22,429 nt of DNA. Source: CAYTTA01 sp964440655. GTDB lineage: Bacteria; Bacteroidota; Rhodothermia; Balneolales; Balneolaceae. A program made the position numbers and the translations under genes. The notes under the pieces were generated by a model, which saw nothing but the letters and a program-made list of their open reading frames with translations, searched no databases and was not told where the DNA came from. The stretch lies in assembly GCA_964440655.1 (NCBI GenBank), contig CAYTTA010000042.1, positions 1 to 22,429 on the forward strand, given 5' to 3'. This document shows, one piece after another, positions 1 through 9,256 of the stretch (positions are counted from its first letter, which is position 1; each line of letters begins with the position of its first letter).

Positions 1-327
1 CATGTGGAGAATCCGTTGCTGCCGCGTCACCCCTCCATGCTGTATGAGTCGCTCTCCGCTCTGCTGATCTTTCTCATTCTGATGGGGATCTATCACCGGT
101 ATGATAAGAGACCCCCTGAAGGATCGCTCTTCGGCACCTTTCTGGTTCTGCTCTTTACAGGACGGTTCCTGATCGAGTTCACCAAGCTTCCCCAATCCGA
201 TTTTGAAGCGGCGCTCATTCTCAACATGGGCCAGCTCCTCTCCATACCGCTCGTGCTGTTCGGACTCTGGCTGGTAGTGATGAAGGTGGAGTGGAGAGGT
301 GCAGCCCCGGCCCGGACAGCCGACTGA
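1..327 (+). CDS. lgt: Prolipoprotein diacylglyceryl transferase, C-terminal part (5' end outside window)
   Basis: Lgt moves a diacylglyceryl group from phosphatidylglycerol onto the lipobox cysteine of prolipoproteins in the inner membrane, the first step of lipoprotein maturation. The reading frame is open from base 1, so the gene begins upstream of the window. What is visible fits the family's C-terminal third: RHPSMLYES (the conserved H-P-S-x-L-Y-E stretch), then GRFLIEFTKLPQ, then LNMGQLLSIP, separated by hydrophobic segments. The frame ends at 327 in a short polar tail (AAPARTAD), the usual place for Lgt to end. The next gene follows 59 bp later on the same strand. Identity is clear from motifs; only the C-terminal 108 or so residues can be assessed. 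Confidence 0.9.
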   Translation, partial: HVENPLLPRHPSMLYESLSALLIFLILMGIYHRYDKRPPEGSLFGTFLVLLFTGRFLIEFTKLPQSDFEAALILNMGQLLSIPLVLFGLWLVVMKVEWRGAAPARTAD

Positions 328-386
328 CTGAGGCCGCCGCTTACGATTCGCATACCAAAACCGGCCAAAACCGTGCGGAGCAAGCC

Positions 387-1343
387 ATGACCACCTGGAT
401 CCTCCCGTCCGTCCCTCCACACGACTGGACTCTCTGTCTGGATGTCGATTCCTATTTCGACCTTGAACACGATCCGCTCACACTTCCCGAAACAGGATTC
501 ACCCGTCCTGTTCCTCTCGAAGAGCGGGATGTGATTCTCACCATCCATTTTAATGAAGACCCGGAAAAGCCGGAATTTGCCATCCGGTGCGACGAAGAGC
601 TCTCCAGCGATGAGATCGCCCAGGCCAACCGCTCACTCTCCCGGATCCTCGGGACCGATCTGGACCTGCGTCCTTTTTATGACCAGGCTGCCCGCGACCA
701 GGTTTTGGGCCCTGCCATGAGCGAACTTTACGGACTGAAGAGGATGAGCCGGGCCACTCTGTTTGAAGAAGCACTCAACCGCATCATCCAGATGCGTCTC
801 TCGCACAAGCCAACTGCGAAAAAGATGGTCTACTCCCTGCGTGAACGGTACGGCACCCTATTGATGGCACGCGATCAGCCGCTCCCCTCCTGGCCACGCC
901 CCTTCCAGCTGGCCGGTGCCGATCCGCTTCAGATCCGGAAACTGGGACCCACGCTGAGGAAGGGTGAATATGTAACCGGACTTGCCGCAGAGATCCTCGC
1001 CGGTGAGATCGACATGGAGTGGCTCGACCGGCACGCCACCCCTTCCCAATTTTATGAAACGATAACCCGGGTGCGGGGGATCGGCCCTTCACTGGCTCAG
1101 GATCTCATGCTCACCCGGCCTCGCACCGATGCGCTTTTCCCCTCTCAGCTCTCGAAAGGGATGGAGACGGGGATGCGAAAGTGGATCATCATGCGCTACG
1201 GGGGGGATCCGCAACGAACCGATGAGAAACGTTTTGCCTCCATGACAGAAGCGTGGAAGGGGTATGAAGCGGCCGGAGCGGAATTTCTTTTTGTTGAATG
1301 GCTGCTGGAAGAGAAAGCGGAAAGAGAACGAAGAAAACAATAG
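387..1343 (+). CDS. HhH-GPD superfamily DNA glycosylase homologue (AlkA/3-methyladenine glycosylase-like), 318 aa
   Basis: The protein resembles the AlkA branch of base-excision DNA glycosylases, which remove alkylated bases. An N-terminal domain of about 100 residues precedes a helical domain that contains FYDQAARDQVLGPAM and ALNRIIQMRLSHKPTAKKM, the position of the AlkA-type 'QQxS' helix. A helix-hairpin-helix follows: TRVRGIGPSLAQDLML. The start at 387 is chosen because GGAG lies 6 nt upstream (377-380). An upstream ATG at 291 in the same frame would overlap lgt and adds residues with no family look. Oddity: after the hairpin, where AlkA, Nth and MutY carry the catalytic Asp (FP-x-D), this protein reads LFPSQLSKG, with Ser253-Gln254. 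Asp248 lies five to six residues earlier. It may therefore be inactive, or use another residue. The fold call is moderately sure; substrate is unknown. Confidence 0.65.
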   Translation: MTTWILPSVPPHDWTLCLDVDSYFDLEHDPLTLPETGFTRPVPLEERDVILTIHFNEDPEKPEFAIRCDEELSSDEIAQANRSLSRILGTDLDLRPFYDQAARDQVLGPAMSELYGLKRMSRATLFEEALNRIIQMRLSHKPTAKKMVYSLRERYGTLLMARDQPLPSWPRPFQLAGADPLQIRKLGPTLRKGEYVTGLAAEILAGEIDMEWLDRHATPSQFYETITRVRGIGPSLAQDLMLTRPRTDALFPSQLSKGMETGMRKWIIMRYGGDPQRTDEKRFASMTEAWKGYEAAGAEFLFVEWLLEEKAERERRKQ

Positions 1344-1484
1344 CGGTAGTCGGGCGGATGCCCGTCATCCGGCTGCCCGCCGAACAGTCGACGTGTAACC
1401 CGCCATACAAGTCAACCGTCTCCTCAGAATAAGTCATCCGGCACCCTCACAAGTCATCCGTGCTGGTCTCCAAACAGGCAGATT

Positions 1485-1523
1485 AAAAAAAGGCCTCCCC
1501 CGGAGTAACCGGACGAGGCCTTT
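1485..1523 (-). terminator. Rho-independent terminator of the groES-groEL operon
   Basis: Nine-bp arms (1489-1497 and 1515-1523, AAAGGCCTC/GAGGCCTTT) enclose a 17-nt loop. Read on the minus strand the stem runs straight into a T-run (complement of the seven A at 1485-1491). It lies about 30 bp past the groEL stop. On the plus strand only three T follow the stem, so it mainly serves the minus-strand operon. Confidence 0.9.
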
Positions 1524-1553
1524 GAAATCGGGCAACGGAAGTCGCCGGACGGC

Positions 1554-3200
<1,647 letters not shown>

Positions 3201-3249
3201 AGTGCTTCCTTGTTTTTATTCAGGTTAAAATGATGGATCAACGAAGAAG

Positions 3250-3537
3250 TCAGGAGATGACTCCGAGGATGTCGGCTTCGCGCATGATCAGGTACTCCTC
3301 ACCGTCCAGTTCAATCTCGGTTCCGGAGTATTTGCCGTATAGAACCTGATCCCCCTCTTTTACGCTCATATCGATCTTGGTTCCGTTCTCGACCTTTCCC
3401 GGTCCTACCGCAACCACCGTCCCCCGCTGGGGCTTCTCTTTTGCTGTATCGGGAATGATGATCCCGGAGCTGGTGGTCTCTTCTGCAGCGTCCGGACGAA
3501 CCAGAACTCGATCACTCAAAGGTTTGATTGTAGCCAT
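3250..3537 (-). CDS. groES: Co-chaperonin GroES (Hsp10), 95 aa
   Basis: GroES is the heptameric lid of GroEL. Full-length at 95 aa, it starts IKPLSDRVLVRPDAAEETT, has the mobile-loop SSGIIIPDTAKEKPQ, and ends in YLIMREADILGVIS. AAGGAG lies 8 nt before the ATG. It is the promoter-proximal gene of the operon. In the 217 bp upstream I see no CIRCE element (the HrcA operator TTAGCACTC-N9-GAGTGCTAA). A small dyad, ACTCTTCAGAGT at 3583-3594, is the only symmetric site near the likely promoter, and its meaning is unclear. Confidence 0.98.
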   Translation of the reverse strand: MATIKPLSDRVLVRPDAAEETTSSGIIIPDTAKEKPQRGTVVAVGPGKVENGTKIDMSVKEGDQVLYGKYSGTEIELDGEEYLIMREADILGVIS

Positions 3538-3754
3538 AAATGACTCCTTACGGTTTATTTGTTTGATGTTATTTGTTCAGAAACTCTTCAGAGTCGAGTC
3601 GTGACACGAAAAAAAGGGTTGTGGATGGCGAAATATCGCACCCTGCACTTCCTAAGCAACTTCCGTACCAAAAAAGATTTTCTGATTCAAAGCGGAGGTT
3701 TCACGGAAAATTTCTCCTTTTTTCACCTCTCTTCCCTGCGAACAGGTCGAAATT

Positions 3755-4531
3755 TCAGGTCAGAGTGCCATCTTGTTCAAGCCGGGCTGTCAACTTTTCA
3801 TAAAGTGCCGGCTCCCACGCCTCTGCCCGTTTGTCATAGTCGAACTCCGGATCCTCCGGCAGAACTCCCAGACTCTTCAATGCATTGGAGAGCTTCTTTC
3901 TCCTCTGCTGGAAAGCGAGCCGGACCACCCGCTTCAACCCATGGTCGGTACAACTCAGCTCCGGACGGTCGAACAGCAGCTGAACGACCGTGCTGTTCAC
4001 CGCGGGCGGAGGAGAGAAAGCCCCCCTGGAGACATCAAAGAGAAGAGACGGGCTGCTCATCAGCTGAACCTGCACACTCAGGATCCCGTACTCCTTGGTC
4101 CGGGGCAGGGCGACCAGCCGTTCCGCCACCTCTTTCTGCACCATCAGGGTGGCGCTTTTCACACTCTTCCGCTGCCCGAGGATGGAAAAGAGGATCGGAC
4201 TGGTTATGTAGTAGGGAAGGTTTCCCACCACATGCAATTCCCCCTCCCCCTTTACCAGGTCCTCCCAGGAGAACCGGAGAATATCCTGATGAATCACCTC
4301 CAGTGCGGGATACTCCCTGCGCAGAAGTTCCACCGCTCTCCGGTCGATCTCGACCGCAGTCACATTGCCGAAACGTGACAGAAGCTCTTCCGTAAGCATG
4401 CCCGTTCCGGGACCGATCTCCAGCAACCGGTCCCCTTCAGCGACGGGAAGGGAGCCGGCTATCTTGCGGATGATGTTGCGGTCCCGGAGAAAATGCTGTC
4501 CCAGGCTCTTTTTCGGTTCGATGGGATTCAT
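3755..4531 (-). CDS. ksgA: 16S rRNA dimethyladenosine transferase KsgA (RsmA), 258 aa
   Basis: KsgA dimethylates the two adjacent adenines in helix 45 of 16S rRNA using S-adenosylmethionine, late in small-subunit assembly. Motifs: PKKSLGQHFLRD at the N-terminus, SAM-binding LLEIGPGTGMLTEELL, acidic VTAVEIDRRAVE, and catalytic NLPYYITSPILF. The start at 4531 (MNPIEPKKSLGQ) matches the family N-terminus. The frame stays open for 38 more codons upstream but that extension has no family resemblance. It is divergent from the alanine dehydrogenase gene, with about 150 bp between. No convincing terminator follows its stop. Confidence 0.95.
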   Translation of the reverse strand: MNPIEPKKSLGQHFLRDRNIIRKIAGSLPVAEGDRLLEIGPGTGMLTEELLSRFGNVTAVEIDRRAVELLRREYPALEVIHQDILRFSWEDLVKGEGELHVVGNLPYYITSPILFSILGQRKSVKSATLMVQKEVAERLVALPRTKEYGILSVQVQLMSSPSLLFDVSRGAFSPPPAVNSTVVQLLFDRPELSCTDHGLKRVVRLAFQQRRKKLSNALKSLGVLPEDPEFDYDKRAEAWEPALYEKLTARLEQDGTLT

Positions 4532-4538
4532 CAATGAC

Positions 4539-4635
4539 TTGCAGAACCGATTGTTTTGTTTAGATTTAATGGATATTCCGGGCGTTACGGCAGGCTGGTA
4601 AAGGCATGTTAACTTAGAAAATTGCCGTTCTGCAA
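4539..4635. promoter_or_regulatory. Inverted repeat TTGCAGAAC / GTTCTGCAA in the ksgA-ald divergent spacer
   Basis: A perfect 9-bp inverted repeat occupies 4539-4547 and 4627-4635, near the two ends of the divergent intergenic region, so each gene's leader carries GTTCTGCAA in the same orientation relative to its own start. It could be a paired regulator site or a chance repeat. I cannot assign a protein to it. Confidence 0.3.
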
Positions 4636-4677
4636 CCAATTCCATTTTACTATTTTGGGCAGATGGAGATCCATCCG

Positions 4678-5877
4678 ATGGATACCGAACAGATTGGCAT
4701 CAAGACCCTGGAGAAGAGACTGATCCGGTCCGATTCCGGCACCTCTCTCCGGATCGGTCTCCCGCGGGAAACCGTCCGGGACGAACGCCGCATCTCCCTC
4801 ACCCCGGGGGGAGTGGCCACCCTCTGCATCAACAACCACCAGGTTATTGTAGAGAAAGATGCGGGGAGTCATGCCCGCTTCTCCGACCATGAATACTCCG
4901 AAGCCGGTGCGGAGATTGTGGAGGATGCCTCGGAACTCTACCGGAATTCAGAACTGATCGTCAAGGTCGCCCTGCCCACCGCAGAGGAGGCGGAGTGGCT
5001 CCAGCCCGGCCAGATTCTTATCTCCACCATCCACCTGGGAACACTGCGTGAAGAACTGCTGAAATCCATGATCGCGCGGGGAATCTGCGGAATCGGTTAT
5101 GAATTCATGATGGATGAGGAGGGGGAGTTCCCTCTGGTCCGTATGATGCATGAGATCACCGGCTCCCTGGCCGTTCAGATCGCCGTCCGCTATCTGGAGA
5201 ACTCCACAGGCGGTCAGGGTATCCTGCCGGGCGGGGTGACGGGCATCCAGCCTGCCACGGTGGTCATACTGGGTGCCGGCGTGATCGGAGAGTATGCCGC
5301 CCGTATCGCGCTTGGTTACGGAGCCAGAGTGTTCGTGATGGATCAGGATCTTGCACGTCTCCGAAGACTTGAGAACGCCCTGGACCGGCGTATCATCACC
5401 CTGATGGCAAATCATCAGCAGCTCTCCACAGTTCTCCTCCATACCGACATCCTGATCGGAGCGGTCATGGCCGAGGGGGAGATCAGTCCCTGCTGGGTGA
5501 CCGAACCGATGGTGGCATCCATGAAGGAGGGGAGTGTGATTGTCGACACGGTGATCGACCAGGGGGGGTGCATCGCAACCAGCCGGCCCACCTCCCATTC
5601 CGATCCGGTCTACACCCGGCATGGGGTGATCCACTACTGCGTCCCGAACATTCCCTCCAATGTGGCCCGGACAGCAACCCACTCCCTGAACAACGTGCTT
5701 CTGCCCTATCTGCTGGCAATCGGAGATGCCGGAGGGATCAGTCCCTGCCTCTGGACCAACCCGGTACTGCGCCACGGCACCTATATCTATAAGAAGCATC
5801 TGACCAAACGCTCCCTGGCAGAACGGTTCGATCTGCCGTGGCGGGATATCGAAATGCTGATCGCCTCCAGGATCTGA
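4678..5877 (+). CDS. ald: Alanine dehydrogenase, Bacteroidota-type, 399 aa
   Basis: The family catalyses NAD-dependent oxidative deamination of L-alanine to pyruvate and ammonia. The protein has the N-terminal substrate domain LRIGLPRETVRDERRISLTP (Arg equivalent to the pyruvate-binding Arg15 of M. tuberculosis Ald), a Rossmann motif VVILGAGVIGEYAARIALG, IVDTVIDQGGCIATSRPT (catalytic Asp) and GVIHYCVPNIPSNVARTAT. Near the start of the substrate site it reads KVALP where canonical Ald has KVKEP, so the usual active-site Lys75 position is Ala. The His of ISTIHLGTL is kept. The start at 4678 has GGAG 9 nt upstream; an in-frame ATG at 4663 is the alternative. At about 400 aa it is longer than the B. 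subtilis type. Family call firm; exact substrate less so. Confidence 0.88.
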   Translation: MDTEQIGIKTLEKRLIRSDSGTSLRIGLPRETVRDERRISLTPGGVATLCINNHQVIVEKDAGSHARFSDHEYSEAGAEIVEDASELYRNSELIVKVALPTAEEAEWLQPGQILISTIHLGTLREELLKSMIARGICGIGYEFMMDEEGEFPLVRMMHEITGSLAVQIAVRYLENSTGGQGILPGGVTGIQPATVVILGAGVIGEYAARIALGYGARVFVMDQDLARLRRLENALDRRIITLMANHQQLSTVLLHTDILIGAVMAEGEISPCWVTEPMVASMKEGSVIVDTVIDQGGCIATSRPTSHSDPVYTRHGVIHYCVPNIPSNVARTATHSLNNVLLPYLLAIGDAGGISPCLWTNPVLRHGTYIYKKHLTKRSLAERFDLPWRDIEMLIASRI

Positions 5878-5892
5878 CCTGCCCTGAACGCT

Positions 5893-6252
5893 TTGGAACT
5901 CAACGAACGGAACTATCGGCGCATCCTTGTCCTGAATCTGCTCCTTCTTCTCCCCTCGGGACTATTGTTCGCGTGGCCCTACCGCTTTCTCTGCACCGAT
6001 GCCGGTATGGGTCCGATCTGGTGCGGACCGGGAAGCCTGCTCTTCGCCCTGCCGTTCGTCCTCACCATCCTGCACGGTCATGTGACCATGGTACTGGGCC
6101 CTCTTCACCGGCATCACTTCTACAACTGGCTGGCCCGCCATCCGGTCGGAAGAGTCCTTTTCCATCCGGCTCTTGTCAGGACACGAACCCGGATGCTGCT
6201 GCTTCTGGTCACTCTTGTCTGGTCGGTCGCAGCGCTTCTGTTCGGTCCATGA
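5893..6252 (+). CDS. Small multi-spanning membrane protein of unknown function, 119 aa
   Basis: I do not recognise a family. The frame begins with TTG 15 nt after the ald stop, with no clear ribosome site; no credible ATG is available near the N-terminus. It encodes about three hydrophobic segments: residues 10-28 (ILVLNLLLLLPSGLLFAWPY), 46-62 (GSLLFALPFVLTILHGH) and 101-117 (MLLLLVTLVWSVAALLFG). The connecting loop is rich in His and Arg (LHRHHFYNWLARHP). The polar/hydrophobic pattern is too regular for a random frame, which is why I call it a gene. The tight spacing suggests co-transcription with ald. A terminator that mainly serves convergent acs lies 49 bp beyond its stop. Confidence 0.6.
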   Translation: MELNERNYRRILVLNLLLLLPSGLLFAWPYRFLCTDAGMGPIWCGPGSLLFALPFVLTILHGHVTMVLGPLHRHHFYNWLARHPVGRVLFHPALVRTRTRMLLLLVTLVWSVAALLFGP

Positions 6253-6300
6253 CCGGTGGTGCACTTCTGTTGTCGGCTTGATTGTGATGCGCGAGCCCCC

Positions 6301-6333
6301 AAAAAAAAGCCCGGACCTGAATCAGGACCGGGC
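6301..6333 (-). terminator. Rho-independent terminator of acs
   Basis: A near-perfect 25-nt hairpin at 6309-6333 (GCCCGGACCTGA / TCAGGACCGGGC around a single A, with one mismatched pair) is followed on the minus strand by eight T (complement of 6301-6308). On the plus strand it is followed by CATTTTCTT, so it may also weakly stop transcripts from the convergent ald unit. Confidence 0.85.
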
Positions 6334-6373
6334 CATTTTCTTAACGGGAATTCCGGCTGGTCGGACCGGACGG

Positions 6374-8272
6374 TCAGACCGCTTTCCCGTTCTTGATCTC
6401 CTCCACGACGGAAGGATCCAGAAGGGTCGAGGTGTCTCCCAGGTTGGAGAGATCGTTGGAAGCGATCTTGCGCAGAATACGGCGCATGATCTTTCCCGAT
6501 CTGGTTTTCGGCAGGCCCGGCACAACCTGGACCTTGTCCGGCTTGGCGATGGGACCGATAATCTTGGTCACAATATCGTTGATCTCCTTCTTGAGCTTGA
6601 GCAGGTCTTCGATTCCGTTGTCGAGAATGACAAAGGCGTGGATCCCCTGCCCCTTCACATCGTGCGGATATCCGACCACAGCCGTTTCGATCACATTCTC
6701 GTGTTCGTTGATCGCATTCTCGATCTCGGCCGTGCCAAGCCGGTGTCCGGAGACGTTCAGGACGTCATCAACCCGGCCGGTGATCCGGTACATGCCATCT
6801 TCCTCACGCCGGCAGCCGTCTCCGGTAAAATAGTAGCCGGGATAGGTGCTGAAGTAGGTCTCCATGTAGCGCTTGTGATCCCCCCAGATGGTACGGGCAA
6901 TGGAGGGCCAGGGCTGGGCGATGCAAAGATTCCCCTCCACATCCCCTCCTTCAAGGACATTTCCGTGCTCATCCAGAATCGCAGGTTCAATCCCCGGAAG
7001 CGGATAGGTGGCGTAGCTCGGCCGGGTCGGTGTCACACCCGCCATCGGTGAAATCATGATTCCGCCGTTCTCCGTCTGCCACCAGGTATCGACAATGGGG
7101 CAACGGCCTCCCCCGATATTGCTGTGATACCAGTGCCACGCCTCCTCGTTGATCGGTTCTCCCACGGAACCGAGGACCTTGAGGGAGCTCAGATCATACT
7201 TTTTCACATAGTCCAGATCGGCTTTCATCAATGCACGGATAGCGGTAGGCGCGGTATAGAAGTGCGTGACCCGATACTTCTCCACCACTTCCCAGAAACG
7301 TCCCGGGTCGGGATAGGTGGGAATCCCTTCAAAAATAATACCGGTTGCCCCGTTGAAAAGCGGGCCGTAGATAATGTAGGAGTGCCCGGTAATCCAGCCC
7401 GCATCGGCCGTACACCAGAATACATCCTCCTCGGAGACCTGGAAGACGTTGCGGAAGGTGTAGCTGGTAAAGACCATGTACCCTCCGCAGGTATGGACCA
7501 TTCCCTTCGGCTTTCCGGTCGAGCCGGAGGTATAGAGGATGAAGAGCGGGTCCTCGGCATCCATTTCCACCGCTTCATGGTGCCGGGAGGCGTTCCGGAT
7601 AAGCAGATGCCACCATTCGTCACGCCCCTCCACCCAGTTGATCTCGCGGTTGGTCCGCTGACAGACAATTACATTCTTGACCGAAGGACAGTTTTCGAGC
7701 GCCTCGTCCGAGATATCCTTCAGCGGCACGTGTTTGTCTCCACGACGCAGTCCGTCGTTGGTGATGAGCATCTTTGCCTGGGAGTCATTGATCCGTTCGG
7801 CAAGGGATTTGGCGGAAAATCCGGCAAAGACGATGGAGTGAATGGCTCCGATGCGTGCGCATGCGAGAGCCGCGATCACCAGCTCCGGGGTCATCGCCAT
7901 GTAGATGCAGACAACATCTCCCTTCTTGATCCCCTTTTCGGTCAGCACGTTGGCGAACCGGCAGACATCCTCATGAAGCTGCCGGTAGGTGATTGTACGG
8001 CGAAAACTGTCGGGGTGGTTCGGCTCAAAGATGAAGGCAACCTTGTTTCCGATGGTGTTCAGGTGACGGTCCAGGGCATTTTCCGTGACATTCAGCTTCC
8101 CTCCCTCAAACCACTTGATGTCCCCCGTCTCAAAACCCCCGCTCTGAACTTTTTTCCAGTGCTTCCTCCAATAGAACGTTCCCGCTTCATGTTCCCAGAA
8201 CGCCAGCCGGTCTTTCCGGCTCTCTTCATATACCTGCTTGTACTCATCGAAGGATTTGATATTTAACCACAT
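6374..8272 (-). CDS. acs: Acetyl-coenzyme A synthetase (AMP-forming), 632 aa
   Basis: The enzyme activates acetate to acetyl-CoA through an acetyl-AMP intermediate in the cytoplasm. The acs N-terminal domain begins SFDEYKQVYEESRKDRLAFW. The P-loop-like motif is LYTSGSTGKPKGMVH, followed by acetate-pocket DTWWQTENGG (the Trp that limits acyl size is kept), hinge-region GDGCRREEDGMYRITGRVDD, and C-terminal PKTRSGKIMRR, whose Lys594 is the site acetylated to switch the enzyme off in other bacteria. The length is usual. It lies downstream of, and in the same direction as, the sigma factor gene, with 155 bp between that contain a possible terminator. An AGGGG-like weak ribosome site precedes the ATG. 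Confidence 0.97.
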   Translation of the reverse strand: MWLNIKSFDEYKQVYEESRKDRLAFWEHEAGTFYWRKHWKKVQSGGFETGDIKWFEGGKLNVTENALDRHLNTIGNKVAFIFEPNHPDSFRRTITYRQLHEDVCRFANVLTEKGIKKGDVVCIYMAMTPELVIAALACARIGAIHSIVFAGFSAKSLAERINDSQAKMLITNDGLRRGDKHVPLKDISDEALENCPSVKNVIVCQRTNREINWVEGRDEWWHLLIRNASRHHEAVEMDAEDPLFILYTSGSTGKPKGMVHTCGGYMVFTSYTFRNVFQVSEEDVFWCTADAGWITGHSYIIYGPLFNGATGIIFEGIPTYPDPGRFWEVVEKYRVTHFYTAPTAIRALMKADLDYVKKYDLSSLKVLGSVGEPINEEAWHWYHSNIGGGRCPIVDTWWQTENGGIMISPMAGVTPTRPSYATYPLPGIEPAILDEHGNVLEGGDVEGNLCIAQPWPSIARTIWGDHKRYMETYFSTYPGYYFTGDGCRREEDGMYRITGRVDDVLNVSGHRLGTAEIENAINEHENVIETAVVGYPHDVKGQGIHAFVILDNGIEDLLKLKKEINDIVTKIIGPIAKPDKVQVVPGLPKTRSGKIMRRILRKIASNDLSNLGDTSTLLDPSVVEEIKNGKAV

Positions 8273-8295
8273 AGTAAAACCCCTATTAAAATTTA

Positions 8296-8357
8296 ATGCA
8301 TTGGATATACTGGAAATAAAAGAGCCGGGCGAGCCCGGATGGCCCTCAGCAATGCAT
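8296..8357. other. Nested dyad in the acs leader
   Basis: A perfect 8-bp inverted repeat (ATGCATTG at 8296-8303, CAATGCAT at 8350-8357) encloses a compact GC hairpin (8325-8338). On the minus strand this lies 24-85 nt before the acs start. It may fold in the acs mRNA leader or bind a regulator. Nothing else supports a function. Confidence 0.3.
8314..8338 (-). terminator. Possible intrinsic terminator between the sigma gene and acs
   Basis: On the minus strand CCGGG-CTCG-CCCGG is followed by CTCTTTTATTT. The stem is short (5 bp, all GC) and the T-run is interrupted, so it is a weak candidate. It would separate sigma-factor transcripts from acs. Confidence 0.35.
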
Positions 8358-8427
8358 GTTGGTATTTTTTGGATCTTTTTTCAAGTAGAAAAAAAGAAAA
8401 CGAAATGGATGGCCCGGGCCGTGAGAT

Positions 8428-9015
8428 TCAACGGCCTGATTTGCGGCGATAGCACTCATGCAGCCGGGAAGTGATACGGGATTTCCGGGTCCGGACATTC
8501 GCGCTGCTCAGCCCGAAACGCTCCTCCGCCTCCCGTGTCGTCGTATCGGGGTGCCGGATAAAGTGAAGAATAAAGCTCCTTGACTCCTCGTCCAGCTCAC
8601 CCAGACACTGTTTCAGGATCTGGTACCGCTCCTCATCGAGAAGATTCAGAATCTGCTGTGCCGGCTCGACCATCTCCCTGGCAGGCGTCTCATCATAATG
8701 GAATCTCTTATGATACCGGACATAGCGGAGATATTCGTGACGGCACGCCTTGAGGAGATAGCTGAAAATATAATTGTGACCCTGGATGTTTCCCTTGCGT
8801 ATCTGCTCAAAGACATCCAGAAAGGCCTGCTGCACGCATTCGCCCGCCGTTTTCACATCAGCACCCATTGCGACGACCAGATACTCCTCCATCCGGGGCA
8901 GAATTTCCTTCAGAAGTTCGTCTGCCTTCGCATCATCCCCCCGGATCAGCGCTTCCACCAGTTCTGAATAATCTACTCTGGACACGGACAACCGAATTGA
9001 TTCATTTTTAGCCAC
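8428..9015 (-). CDS. ECF-type (FecI-like) RNA polymerase sigma factor, about 195 aa
   Basis: This small alternative sigma factor is predicted to direct RNA polymerase to a dedicated promoter set. Region 2 is visible as AGECVQQAFLDVFEQIRKGN then YIFSYLLKACRHEYLRYVRY. Region 4 is visible as LKQCLGELDEESRSFILHFI then TTREAEERFGLSSANVRTRK with a basic C-terminus. There is no room for regions 1 or 3, as in ECF sigmas. The start is uncertain. The frame is open to an ATG at 9165, but the first 50 residues of that version do not look like a sigma N-terminus. GTG codons at 9015, 9021 or 8985 give a normal length; none has a good ribosome site. It is divergent from the twin lipoprotein/CHAT unit and is probably part of the same circuit. 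Confidence 0.85.
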   Translation of the reverse strand: MAKNESIRLSVSRVDYSELVEALIRGDDAKADELLKEILPRMEEYLVVAMGADVKTAGECVQQAFLDVFEQIRKGNIQGHNYIFSYLLKACRHEYLRYVRYHKRFHYDETPAREMVEPAQQILNLLDEERYQILKQCLGELDEESRSFILHFIRHPDTTTREAEERFGLSSANVRTRKSRITSRLHECYRRKSGR

Positions 9016-9229
9016 GATCACCGGGCAGTTGCAACCGGACAAAGGTACGGTCAGCAAAGGAAAAAACGATATCCAACTTTCCTGCCCCGGGAAGAGTGGC
9101 CTCCTTGCCGGAACCGGGCTTGCAATCTTCCCTCCTCTTTTCCTTTTCTCTTTCCTCCTCTCCATTCACAGATCCGTACAGGAAAAGAAGAATGAAATGA
9201 AAAAAACGGAACGGAGACACGGGGTTACG

Positions 9230-9244
9230 GATTACAAAGTAATC
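9230..9244. promoter_or_regulatory. Palindrome GATTAC-AAA-GTAATC, candidate operator
   Basis: Perfect 6-bp arms with a 3-bp centre lie 13 bp upstream of the candidate ECF promoter and on the sigma side of the divergent spacer. The symmetry suits a dimeric regulator. No protein can be assigned. Confidence 0.3.
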
Positions 9245-9256
9245 TGAAACCGAAAG

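Noticed and set aside
291..386. Upstream ATG extension of the glycosylase gene overlapping lgt
   Set aside because: The 387 start has a proper ribosome site, while the 32 extra residues show no family character and overlap the lgt coding end.
1351..1379. Hairpin after the glycosylase gene (CGGATG-CCCGT-CATCCG with outer GGG/CCC pairs)
   Set aside because: No T-run follows and the outer arms need a 4-nt bulge, so I do not call it a terminator.
1431..1460. AAGTCATCCG repeated at 1431 and 1451
   Set aside because: Two 10-bp copies 20 bp apart in a short spacer with no third copy; too little to call an array or regulatory repeat.
3538..3754. CIRCE/HrcA operator upstream of groES
   Set aside because: No TTAGCACTC-N9-GAGTGCTAA or near match; only the short dyad ACTCTTCAGAGT is present.
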